The notes under the pieces were generated by a model that saw only the letters and a list, made by a program, of their open reading frames with translations, had not been told where the DNA came from and searched no databases. DNA of 28,271 bases, taken from contig JASLCP010000004.1 of assembly GCA_030151825.1 (NCBI GenBank), positions 1 to 28,271 on the forward strand, in the 5' to 3' direction. A program made the position numbers and the translations under genes. Every line of letters starts with the position of its first letter. Position 1 is the first letter of the stretch. Positions 8,551 through 15,143 of this stretch are shown here, one piece after another. The stretch is from Candidatus Saccharimonadales bacterium (GTDB lineage Bacteria > Patescibacteriota > Saccharimonadia > Saccharimonadales > Saccharimonadaceae).

Positions 8551-8579
8551 ACACTAGGAGTATCGATCACGATTGTCAA
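8551..8579 (-). promoter_or_regulatory. Possible promoter of prkA-yhbH-spoVR
   Basis: A perfect TTGACA (8574-8579, minus strand) is followed after 17 bp by the weak -10 hexamer TAGTGT (8551-8556). A better AT-rich hexamer (TATATA, 8545-8550) is too far away at 23 bp. A good -35 with a poor -10 would fit an activated or alternative-sigma promoter. The region 8502-8611 shows no other feature and no terminator for the upstream ATPase operon. Confidence 0.4.
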
Positions 8580-8611
8580 GTAGATTGATAAAATCACAAC
8601 ATCTGACGCTG

Positions 8612-8920
8612 TTACACGTCCATAAAGACAGCAACATGATCAGCTTTGACGTGCATTAATGCACGGTGAACCTTGATTTGCTTTTCGCCGACAGGTGAAC
8701 TAACCGTCAGAACACACGGCACCAACATACACAAAAAATTGCGATGGCGTGGCAAAATATCAAATGGACCAGTGGCGTTCTCGGCACTGACACTATAGGC
8801 GTCACCTTCAAAATACACCTGAAACGGTGCATAGACCTTGACGCTCATTGTCGGCCTGCCACCCTTTTTGGTTGGCGCGTCAGCCTGCAGATCATCGGAT
8901 TGTTGTTCTATGTCCGCCAT
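8612..8920 (-). CDS. atpC: F1-like ATPase epsilon subunit, short form
   Basis: A 102-residue protein with an epsilon-type beta-sandwich domain. From residue 26 it reads VKVYAPFQVYFEGDAYSVSA, then GPFDILPRHRNFL, which matches the classical pattern of an N-terminal strand, a SV.A turn and GxFxxLPxHxxF. The first 25 residues are a charged extension. The C-terminal helical hairpin of normal epsilon (about 45 residues, the inhibitory part) is absent, so the protein is roughly the sandwich domain alone. Its ATG overlaps the beta stop by one base (TAATG). It is the last gene of the ATPase operon, as in standard atp operons. Epsilon normally binds gamma at the foot of the rotor. Confidence 0.85.
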   Translation of the reverse strand: MADIEQQSDDLQADAPTKKGGRPTMSVKVYAPFQVYFEGDAYSVSAENATGPFDILPRHRNFLCMLVPCVLTVSSPVGEKQIKVHRALMHVKADHVAVFMDV

Positions 8921-10365
8921 TATTCTTCCTTGCGATCTTTTTCGGCGTTCTTCTGTATTTCAGCATCATCATGCTCGGCAAGTTTTTTAACCGATTCTTT
9001 GGGTGCGTCGTCATCTTTCTCTTCTTCACGCTTGCCAATAATCGCCTCAACCCCATCAAGTGTTTGTTCACGCGTCATGTGTTCACCTTCGACGCCAGTT
9101 ACTTTGAACATAACATTAAAGCGTTGTTTAAAGAATTCGATGAGCTGTTTCGCCTTGTTGTAGTCGTCACGGTCTTCGGCTGACAGTTCAGACTCACCGA
9201 TAATCGCGATGATGCCCTTGAGCGATTCGTATTTTTGCAAGATCGCTGTTGCGCGGGTCGCCAAATCATAGTGACGCTCGCCAACAACTTCAGGTGTCAG
9301 TAGGCTCGATTTTGATGCTAAGATATCCACCGCTGGGCGAATACCCTGCGCCGCTACGGCACGACTGAGCACAATCGTACTGTCAAGCTCATGCTGGATC
9401 ATCTGCACCGCCGGGTCCGACAAATCATCCGCTGGCACATAAATCGTCTGTAGGGCCGTAATTGAGCCATTCTGATTGCTCGCTAGCCTATCTTGGAAGG
9501 TTTTGACGTCACTAAATACTGTCGGCTGGTAGCCGCCCTCAGCAGGCGTCTGGTCGATAATGGTCGATACCTCGTTTTTGGCTTGAATATAGCGATACAT
9601 GTTATCGGCAAACAGCAATACGTCCTTTTTCATGTCATCACGGAAATATTCGGCCAACGTAATTGCCGCTAGCCCAATCAGCGAACGCTGAACAGGGTTT
9701 TCGTTCATCTGACCAAAGAACATGGCCGTTGTTTTGAGCAGATCGTTGTCGCCAAGTGTTTTGTACAGCTCGTGACCCTCACGAATGCGCTCTCCAATAC
9801 CCGCAAACATACTAATCGCGCCTGAACCTTCGGCGACGTTATTGATAATTTCCATCGTTAGGACAGTCTTACCCACACCAGCACCACCGACGATACCAAT
9901 TTTGCGACCTTTGACAAACGGGGTAAAGAAATCGAGGACTTTCATGCCGGTTTCAAGGATTTCGTCAGGACGCCCCTCAAGACTAGTTTCTTGGAACGAA
10001 GGTGCAAAAATAGGACGTTTTGGCATTGTCGCCAGTACCGCATCATCAAGTTGCGGCTTGCCATCAATCGGCCGCGCCATGGCATCCCACACGCGACCAA
10101 TCATCGCCTCACCGACCGGAATCTCGAGACTGCGGCCACTGCGTGTCACGTTATCTCCCTTTTGAATGCTATAATCGCCACCGATATTCAGACAAACCGC
10201 CGTATCACCATGCAACAGGCTACTCACCAGCAGCGGTGACTTTACCTCGTTATCGACATATAGCATTTCGTTGAGATCTTGCATATCCTCATCAAACTGA
10301 ATCTTGATAACCAGCCCCTTCAGACTACGGACGACGCCTTTTTTGTATGCTGTTTGTTCGCTCAT
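8920..10365 (-). CDS. atpD: F1-like ATPase beta (catalytic) subunit
   Basis: A 481-residue protein that is clearly F1 beta but divergent. Catalytic elements are kept: P-loop GGAGVGKT (160-167), the catalytic Glu in GERIREG (E192), MNENPVQR with the conserved Arg (R227), Walker B DVLLFADN (248-255), and PADDLSDPA (311-319). The DELSEED lever is changed to ESELSAED (391-398). Differences from typical beta include ADNMYRYIQA in place of IDNIFRFTQA. After the helical C-terminal domain there is an additional acidic/Lys-rich tail of about 45 residues. The ATG overlaps the gamma stop (ATGA). It should hydrolyse ATP in a hexamer with alpha. Whether it makes ATP depends on an ion channel that is not seen here. 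Confidence 0.95.
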   Translation of the reverse strand: MSEQTAYKKGVVRSLKGLVIKIQFDEDMQDLNEMLYVDNEVKSPLLVSSLLHGDTAVCLNIGGDYSIQKGDNVTRSGRSLEIPVGEAMIGRVWDAMARPIDGKPQLDDAVLATMPKRPIFAPSFQETSLEGRPDEILETGMKVLDFFTPFVKGRKIGIVGGAGVGKTVLTMEIINNVAEGSGAISMFAGIGERIREGHELYKTLGDNDLLKTTAMFFGQMNENPVQRSLIGLAAITLAEYFRDDMKKDVLLFADNMYRYIQAKNEVSTIIDQTPAEGGYQPTVFSDVKTFQDRLASNQNGSITALQTIYVPADDLSDPAVQMIQHELDSTIVLSRAVAAQGIRPAVDILASKSSLLTPEVVGERHYDLATRATAILQKYESLKGIIAIIGESELSAEDRDDYNKAKQLIEFFKQRFNVMFKVTGVEGEHMTREQTLDGVEAIIGKREEEKDDDAPKESVKKLAEHDDAEIQKNAEKDRKEE

Positions 10366-11228
10366 GATGATCCCCCTGCGCGTATCTTTTTGAGCCCAGC
10401 CAAGGACTCTTTCAGGCGCGTGTCGACTTGGTTGCGCTTGGCGCGGTTATATTCGGTATGGAGCGTTGTCGCAGTTTCGATTGAGCGCTCTTTGGCAGCT
10501 GACATAGCTTTGAACCGGCTTGCTACTTGGGCAAGTCGACTGTCATAGATAAACTGCGAAATCGTCAGGCGCAAAATTGAATTCTCGAGATAGGCGGCCA
10601 CCGCGTACGAACTTGGCTCAAAAATATAGTTCTTTTCGCTGACCAGCTCGTCGCCAACGGTTGCCATATCAGCTACACGGCCCTTGCTCGACACGACTTC
10701 GCTCAGATCAACGTCTTTAATTTCTTGCTGACTCAACGAAATATAGTTTTGATAAAAAATCCGACTGCGTGCGTACTTACGAATGATATCCATTAGCGGA
10801 TCAACGTTGATGTAGTCCTTTTCAGGCAGGTCAAAATAGTAGGTATAGTCGACGTGTGCCTGTTTGAGTTTGAGTGCACCGTGATTTCCAATCACCAATA
10901 CATCATTCGCTGATTCGTCGTAGCGCTCAATGAATTTTTTGACCAAACGCTGATCGATATCACCACTTAGTCCACCTTTTGCCGTAATCAAAATCAGCAG
11001 CTCTTTGTCGATTGGCTTTTCGTCGATTTGCCGGCCAAAGTTAAACAACACATCAACGCGAATTTGCTTGTAAATATTCCACACTTCATCAAAAAACTGA
11101 TTACTAATCAGCACCTTGTTTTTGGTCTTGGCGATTTGCATACTACTCAGACTTTCCAGCGCCGACGTCAAGCTAACGACTGATCGTACCGAGCTCTCTT
11201 CTGCTTTGATTTCGAGTGGCCGTCGCAT
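10362..11228 (-). CDS. atpG: F1-like ATPase gamma (rotor) subunit
   Basis: A 288-residue gamma subunit. The central Rossmann-like part contains ITAKGGLSGDID, in the place of the classical SDRGLCGGFN. The C-terminal helix has the family pattern: RLAQVASRFKAMSAAKERS, then HTEYNRAKRNQVDTRLKES, equal to SEHAARMxAMxxAxxNA and LTxxYNRARQAxITxEL. The N-terminal helix is unusual: the usual basic IRRRIxSVKNTxKITKAM start is replaced by an acidic-to-neutral sequence with SVVSLTSALESLSSMQIAK. Gamma is the central shaft that turns inside the alpha/beta hexamer. The ATG overlaps the alpha stop (TAATG), and the stop overlaps the beta start. A function as rotor is well supported; what it turns in the membrane is open. 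Confidence 0.9.
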   Translation of the reverse strand: MRRPLEIKAEESSVRSVVSLTSALESLSSMQIAKTKNKVLISNQFFDEVWNIYKQIRVDVLFNFGRQIDEKPIDKELLILITAKGGLSGDIDQRLVKKFIERYDESANDVLVIGNHGALKLKQAHVDYTYYFDLPEKDYINVDPLMDIIRKYARSRIFYQNYISLSQQEIKDVDLSEVVSSKGRVADMATVGDELVSEKNYIFEPSSYAVAAYLENSILRLTISQFIYDSRLAQVASRFKAMSAAKERSIETATTLHTEYNRAKRNQVDTRLKESLAGLKKIRAGGSS

Positions 11229-12787
11229 TATTTCTTTTCCTCAGCAGCTGGCGCAGGACTATTAATTTCTTCGGCAGCACGAGCGGCCTCTTCGGCCTGA
11301 CGTTTCTTTTCGGCATCAGCTTTGGCAGCTTTTTCAATCGCCGCTTTTTTGACTTCGTCGATTGTCATGACTTCGGCTTTTAGTGCCGCAGCCAGTTCGT
11401 CAAAGTTACCCTTCATGTCAGCATCTTCTTTGAGTTTTGGCGCATAATCATGCACTCGCTCTTTGAGTTTTTCGACGTTGATAATTTCTTCGGGACTGCT
11501 ATCGAGTACGATGCTCATGATAAATTGTTGTTCGGCATAGTTATAAATTTCGCCGATTGATTGGTTCATCAGTTTGAACAGCACCTTACCCTTATCGTAA
11601 TCGGCTTGTGCTTGCGGACTCAGCTCGGTACCAAAGTGGGCGTATTCTTCGGCGGTTCGATAGCCGGACAAAGTGCGGTTAAGCTGATCAGCGAGTGATT
11701 TTTGGCGACCGTTTTGGCCAACGCCACCAACACGTGTCACTGACAGACCGGTACTAACAGCTGGGCGCATTGTGTCCTTAAAAATCTGGCCATCCAAAAT
11801 CCACTGACCATCAGTAATCGACATGATGTTGGTCGGCAGGTAAGCCGTAATATCGCCACCCGGCGCATAGACAATCGGGATAAGTGTCTGGCTGGCATGA
11901 TTGGCCTCGGTCTTGCCACCACGCTCAAGCAAGCTCGAATGAGTATAAAACATATCGCCCGGATATGAGTCACGCCCCGGGCTAACCCCCGCAATTAGTG
12001 AGATTTCGCGGTATGCCTGCGCATGAGCAGTCAAATCGTCATAAATCACCAATGTATCCATATTCAAGTGATGCCAAAAATACTCGCCATGTGCCGCGCC
12101 AACATAGGGCACCAGATAGGTAAGAATCAGTGATTCAAATGAGTTCGTCACGACAACGACCGCTTTTTTGAGCGCATCGTTCTTTTCGAGGTTACTGACT
12201 AGTTCGGCGACATCACGCTGACGTTTGGCAATCAGCACATAAATGACGGTGATGTCGGTGTTTTTTTGGTTAATCGCCACCTGAGCTGCCAGTGCCGTCT
12301 TGCCCACCTTGCTATCACCCAGCATCGCCATACGCTGACCGCGTGCCAACGAATATTCGAGATCTAGGATAGTCACACCGGTTTCGACAGGAGTATCGAG
12401 CAGTTCGCGTTCGTAGAGCATCGGCGCCCCATGAAACACATCCCATTCTTGATCGGCGACAATCTCACCCTTACCATCAATTGGCTCACCAAAAACATTG
12501 ACGACGCGACCGATAAAGTTTTTGCCGACTGGCGTCATAATATCGCGTGACTCAATCACACAGACCGCGCCAATATGCAGGGGCGATGGGTCGAGTTTCA
12601 TCACAATCACATGGTCTTCAAATACCTCATGAACATAGCCCCGCGTGCCATCATCAAAGCGCACTGTCGCATGAACATTGGTTGGCTGCAGACCTTTGAC
12701 ACTGACCATAAACGAATCAATGCCAATGATTTCACCGACAGGATTACCGCTATCGACTAGTTTTTGAAAAATATTATTTTGCGCCAC
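11228..12787 (-). CDS. atpA: F1-like ATPase alpha subunit
   Basis: A 519-residue alpha subunit. The frame is open up to 12886, but the GTG at 12787 is preferred: a TGGAGG ribosome site lies 6 bases upstream and the product starts VAQNNIFQKL, as expected. Motifs: GRVVNVFGEPIDGKG (93-107), P-loop GDSKVGKT (157-164; classical alpha has GDRQTGKT), IYDDLTAHAQAYR (248-260), PGRDSYPGDMFYTHSSLLER (270-289), YLPTNIMSITDGQ and SVTRVGG with the arginine finger at R352. The C-terminal tail after about residue 470 is an Ala/Lys/Glu-rich extension not found in standard alpha. Its start overlaps the delta gene by 14 bases. Alpha alternates with beta and completes the active sites. Confidence 0.95.
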   Translation of the reverse strand: MAQNNIFQKLVDSGNPVGEIIGIDSFMVSVKGLQPTNVHATVRFDDGTRGYVHEVFEDHVIVMKLDPSPLHIGAVCVIESRDIMTPVGKNFIGRVVNVFGEPIDGKGEIVADQEWDVFHGAPMLYERELLDTPVETGVTILDLEYSLARGQRMAMLGDSKVGKTALAAQVAINQKNTDITVIYVLIAKRQRDVAELVSNLEKNDALKKAVVVVTNSFESLILTYLVPYVGAAHGEYFWHHLNMDTLVIYDDLTAHAQAYREISLIAGVSPGRDSYPGDMFYTHSSLLERGGKTEANHASQTLIPIVYAPGGDITAYLPTNIMSITDGQWILDGQIFKDTMRPAVSTGLSVTRVGGVGQNGRQKSLADQLNRTLSGYRTAEEYAHFGTELSPQAQADYDKGKVLFKLMNQSIGEIYNYAEQQFIMSIVLDSSPEEIINVEKLKERVHDYAPKLKEDADMKGNFDELAAALKAEVMTIDEVKKAAIEKAAKADAEKKRQAEEAARAAEEINSPAPAAEEKK

Positions 12788-13298
12788 GGAGCGCCTCCAG
12801 TTCACCGACCAGTACGCTACGTTGCTTTTCGAGCAGCGAACGCATACTAAAATCATGTACCTTGTTGGGGGTTCGTACATATACACCAGCGACCAGCCCC
12901 GGCTGCAGGCCCACCGAAATCACCGCCTGTGGATGCAACGATGAACGTACCCAGCTGGCTAATTGCTGCAGGCTTTCGGTATCAGCCTCAGTTGCAAATG
13001 TCAGATGAATCACTGGCACATTGTCTTTGAGTAATTTAAGCTGCTTGACCAAATTGGTACGGTCGCGACTGGCATCAATCATCAACTTGTTGAGTTCCAA
13101 AAACTCGGTCAGTGCCGCTCCAACCGTTACCTCGTCACGACTACCCGATCCAGTTTTCGTACGAATAGCAGTGCTCGTCATTGCTTGATCAACGCGTTCC
13201 ATTTCAGCCAGCAAATGCGCCACATCAAGTCGTGTGGCTACCCGTGCAGGCAATGCAAAATCGCTATAGGTCAGTGGTGCGGTGTTGGTACTGCTCAT
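12774..13298 (-). CDS. atpH: F1-like ATPase delta subunit (OSCP family), divergent
   Basis: A 174-residue protein in the atpH position between the b-like and alpha genes, with the usual delta length. The C-terminal half shows the delta/OSCP pattern: a strand-turn HPQAVISVGLQPGLVAGVYV, then a helix with SMRSLLEKQR, comparable to DPSLIGGVxIRxGDKVIDGSxRxRLxxL. The N-terminal half is helical and weakly conserved. Delta joins the peripheral stalk to the top of the alpha/beta hexamer and so acts as part of the stator. The start overlaps the b-like stop (ATGA). Identification rests on position plus the C-terminal motif; a simple profile search would settle it. Confidence 0.8.
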   Translation of the reverse strand: MSSTNTAPLTYSDFALPARVATRLDVAHLLAEMERVDQAMTSTAIRTKTGSGSRDEVTVGAALTEFLELNKLMIDASRDRTNLVKQLKLLKDNVPVIHLTFATEADTESLQQLASWVRSSLHPQAVISVGLQPGLVAGVYVRTPNKVHDFSMRSLLEKQRSVLVGELEALRGAK

Positions 13299-14053
13299 AA
13301 TTTCATATCATCCACCATTGCCTGCTTATTCGCCTCAAGTTGCTTGAGGATCGCAGGCAACTGCGCCTTCATATCGTATTGCTCACCCAGTGCACCCAAC
13401 AAATAATGTTCTATAACTCGCGTCATATTTTGCTCAAAGGCATCGACCAACATCGCTTCTTGGTTAGTGATTGTTTGCTGCAATAGTGCGCTTAATTGTT
13501 GGTGTTGCTCCTCGAGCGCTTGGACACTCTTTGCCAGCGAATCAAGCGCTGACTTTTGGGCACCTTCCATCGACGATACCTGCGCTGCATTTTTTTCAAA
13601 CACTGCAGTGAGCTTTGTTTCTTGATCGGCCACCGACTTTTGGATAGACCGTGCCAGCTCTTGATGCTGATCATGCAAGGCCTGCGCACTTTGGTTCAAC
13701 GATTCGAGGGCCAACTGTTGCGCATCCTTAATCGTTTTATCGTATTCGACCAAGCGCTCATCAAGTTCTTTCGAGATATGATCTTTTAGTTGGTTGTTCG
13801 CCTTGGCAATTTCCGTAAAACGATGGTCTAACTGCCTCGCCATGTGTTGCTTGAGTTCGGTATTGATGTGAGCGACGGTGGCATCAAGGTCTTGCTTGAA
13901 AAGAGCAGCATTCTCGCCAATGACACGTTCAAAATAGAGGCGGCCGTGTTCGCGTAGCTCGTCACGAAAAGTGTCGTCAAGAAAATGTTCGATTTCATCG
14001 AATGCCTTCTCTTGAGGTGTTGCCGCCGGTTTTTTATTTTGGAATAATCCCAT
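13295..14053 (-). CDS. Soluble coiled-coil protein in the atpF (subunit b) position
   Basis: A 252-residue, almost wholly helical, Gln/Glu/Lys/Ala-rich protein with long coiled-coil stretches (about residues 60-200) and no hydrophobic membrane segment. It starts MGLFQNKKPAATPQEK. It sits exactly where atpF (subunit b) is found in standard atp operons and overlaps delta by 4 bases. Normal b has one N-terminal membrane helix and about 160 residues; this one is longer and lacks the anchor. Two imperfect copies of a repeat (HDQHQELARSIQKSVADQE and EEQHQQLSALLQQTITNQE) lie about 45 residues apart. Inferred role: peripheral stalk or other linker of the F1-like complex, tethered through a partner rather than its own helix. 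It could also be a structural protein unrelated to b. Confidence 0.7.
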   Translation of the reverse strand: MGLFQNKKPAATPQEKAFDEIEHFLDDTFRDELREHGRLYFERVIGENAALFKQDLDATVAHINTELKQHMARQLDHRFTEIAKANNQLKDHISKELDERLVEYDKTIKDAQQLALESLNQSAQALHDQHQELARSIQKSVADQETKLTAVFEKNAAQVSSMEGAQKSALDSLAKSVQALEEQHQQLSALLQQTITNQEAMLVDAFEQNMTRVIEHYLLGALGEQYDMKAQLPAILKQLEANKQAMVDDMKL

Positions 14054-14079
14054 CTTTTCGCCACCCTATCTTTTTTGTA

Positions 14080-14925
14080 TCATAGCTTCAGTAGTAAATA
14101 TACCGCAAATAGGCCAATAATTAAAATCAAGATTGCCGTCAGGATAATTTCGAGTAACGCACGAAAAATTGATTTCTTGGACATTGGGTTGCGCCCAATC
14201 GAAATCACACTGTTACGGACGCCTGCATAGAGCACAGCAATTGCCGCAATCAGGCTCACGGCTGTAATCGCCATACTGAGGTAAATACGAATCGGGCTGA
14301 CCTTTTTTTCGGCAATTTGTTGACCAAGTCGCTGCAAAAACTCTGGGACGTCAGCTTTGGTACTTTTTTCGTTGGGATTACGTTTGATATCGATTGTTAC
14401 TGGGATAGTGCCTAGTGTGACGGTTTTGTGATTATTCCCCGAGACATCCTTGAGGGTCGTCGTCCCAACCGTCAAGCCTTTACCGTCAAAGCCCGCCCCG
14501 GCACGACCAAAGACGGTTTTTTCTTCGGTACCAGCTTTCATCGCCACACCATCAACCGACGAAAGCGTCACATAATCACCTTGCGAAATCGCGCCACCCT
14601 CGGTGCTGACAAGGGTTTTGTACGTCCCCGTCGGCGCCACAAATGTTTCGTTTTCGAGCGATCCATTGGTCACGGTAAATGACAGTAAGTTACGATCAAT
14701 CACGACGCCAAACATTTGTGGTAGCTCTTTCTTGGTCGCCACTTTGACACGACCACTGTCTTTACCGGTCAACTGCACGATCGACCCGATATCGAGCGGT
14801 TTGTCCGATGCATAGCCCTGGATACCGCTACTAGCGTAATTTTCGGCCGAAGCATAGGACGCGCCGGCAAGTACCACCAGCATGATAATGGTGGCGAGAC
14901 TCAGGACAAACCGCGCTGCTTTCAC
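14080..14925 (-). CDS. Exported protein with C-terminal c-subunit-like hairpin, atpE position
   Basis: A 281-residue protein, first gene of the ATPase operon. Residues 1-26 form a signal peptide (cut site near ASA-EN). Residues 27-205 form an exported beta-rich domain (GYASDKPLDIGSIVQL, FGVVIDRN, GDYVTLSSVDGVAMKAG) of a type I associate with Saccharibacteria secreted proteins. Residues 213-234 and 255-279 are two membrane helices joined by a short loop with SIGRNP (242-247), which recalls the polar loop (A-R-Q/N-P) of F0 subunit c. The carboxylate of helix 2 (E259) lies 12 residues after the loop proline, while in typical c it is about 18 after, so the ion site is not in the standard place. 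Gene order equals that of atpE. The start is GTG; the AGAGGG ribosome site is unusually far (about 13 bases). A signal-anchored protein unrelated to c is the alternative. Confidence 0.7.
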   Translation of the reverse strand: MKAARFVLSLATIIMLVVLAGASYASAENYASSGIQGYASDKPLDIGSIVQLTGKDSGRVKVATKKELPQMFGVVIDRNLLSFTVTNGSLENETFVAPTGTYKTLVSTEGGAISQGDYVTLSSVDGVAMKAGTEEKTVFGRAGAGFDGKGLTVGTTTLKDVSGNNHKTVTLGTIPVTIDIKRNPNEKSTKADVPEFLQRLGQQIAEKKVSPIRIYLSMAITAVSLIAAIAVLYAGVRNSVISIGRNPMSKKSIFRALLEIILTAILILIIGLFAVYLLLKL

Positions 14926-14965
14926 TATGTTTTTGTTACCCTCTCAATTGCGTAGTGTTTGGCTT

Positions 14966-14974
14966 ATTATACCA
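14966..14974 (-). promoter_or_regulatory. Extended -10 promoter of the ATPase operon
   Basis: On the minus strand the sequence reads TGG-TATAAT, a perfect -10 hexamer (14966-14971) with the extended TGn element. No good -35 is present at 16-18 bp, only a T-run. The predicted start is near 14959, giving a leader of about 35 nt before the GTG at 14925. The same TATGGTATAAT string occurs before the GH3 operon. Confidence 0.65.
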
Positions 14975-15034
14975 TAACCGTATCGTAAAAAATCATGGCA
15001 TTTCTGGGACTCAATTTGACGGTACTCCAAACGA

Positions 15035-15063
15035 TTGTCACCCCAATACGCTTGTGGTAGAAT
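15035..15063 (+). promoter_or_regulatory. Promoter of the 812-residue surface protein gene
   Basis: TTGTCA (15035-15040), exactly 17 bp, then TAGAAT (15058-15063) preceded by TGG, so it has both a -35 and an extended -10. This is the strongest promoter in the window by consensus. The predicted start is near 15070, giving a leader of about 75 nt. Confidence 0.65.
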
Positions 15064-15108
15064 TGCTACAAGCTTTGATGGCACCACACATCATAGTGAA
15101 ATAAACAA

Positions 15109-15135
15109 TTTTTACCACCGTTACAGGTGTAAAAA
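15109..15135 (+). promoter_or_regulatory. Leader hairpin before the 812-residue surface protein start codon
   Basis: TTTTTACCACC (15109-15119) can pair with GGTGTAAAAA (15126-15135), leaving one bulged C and a 6-nt loop GTTACA. The hairpin ends 8 bases before the ATG at 15144, in the place where a ribosome site would be expected; no good Shine-Dalgarno sequence is present. It may protect the 5' end or regulate translation. It is not a terminator, as no U-run follows. Confidence 0.35.
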
Positions 15136-15143
15136 CAATTCAA

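Noticed and set aside
12788..12886. Longer alpha subunit starting at 12886
   Set aside because: The added 33 residues (Cys/Tyr-rich, unlike alpha) lie inside the delta gene, and the GTG at 12787 has a good TGGAGG site and a normal alpha start.
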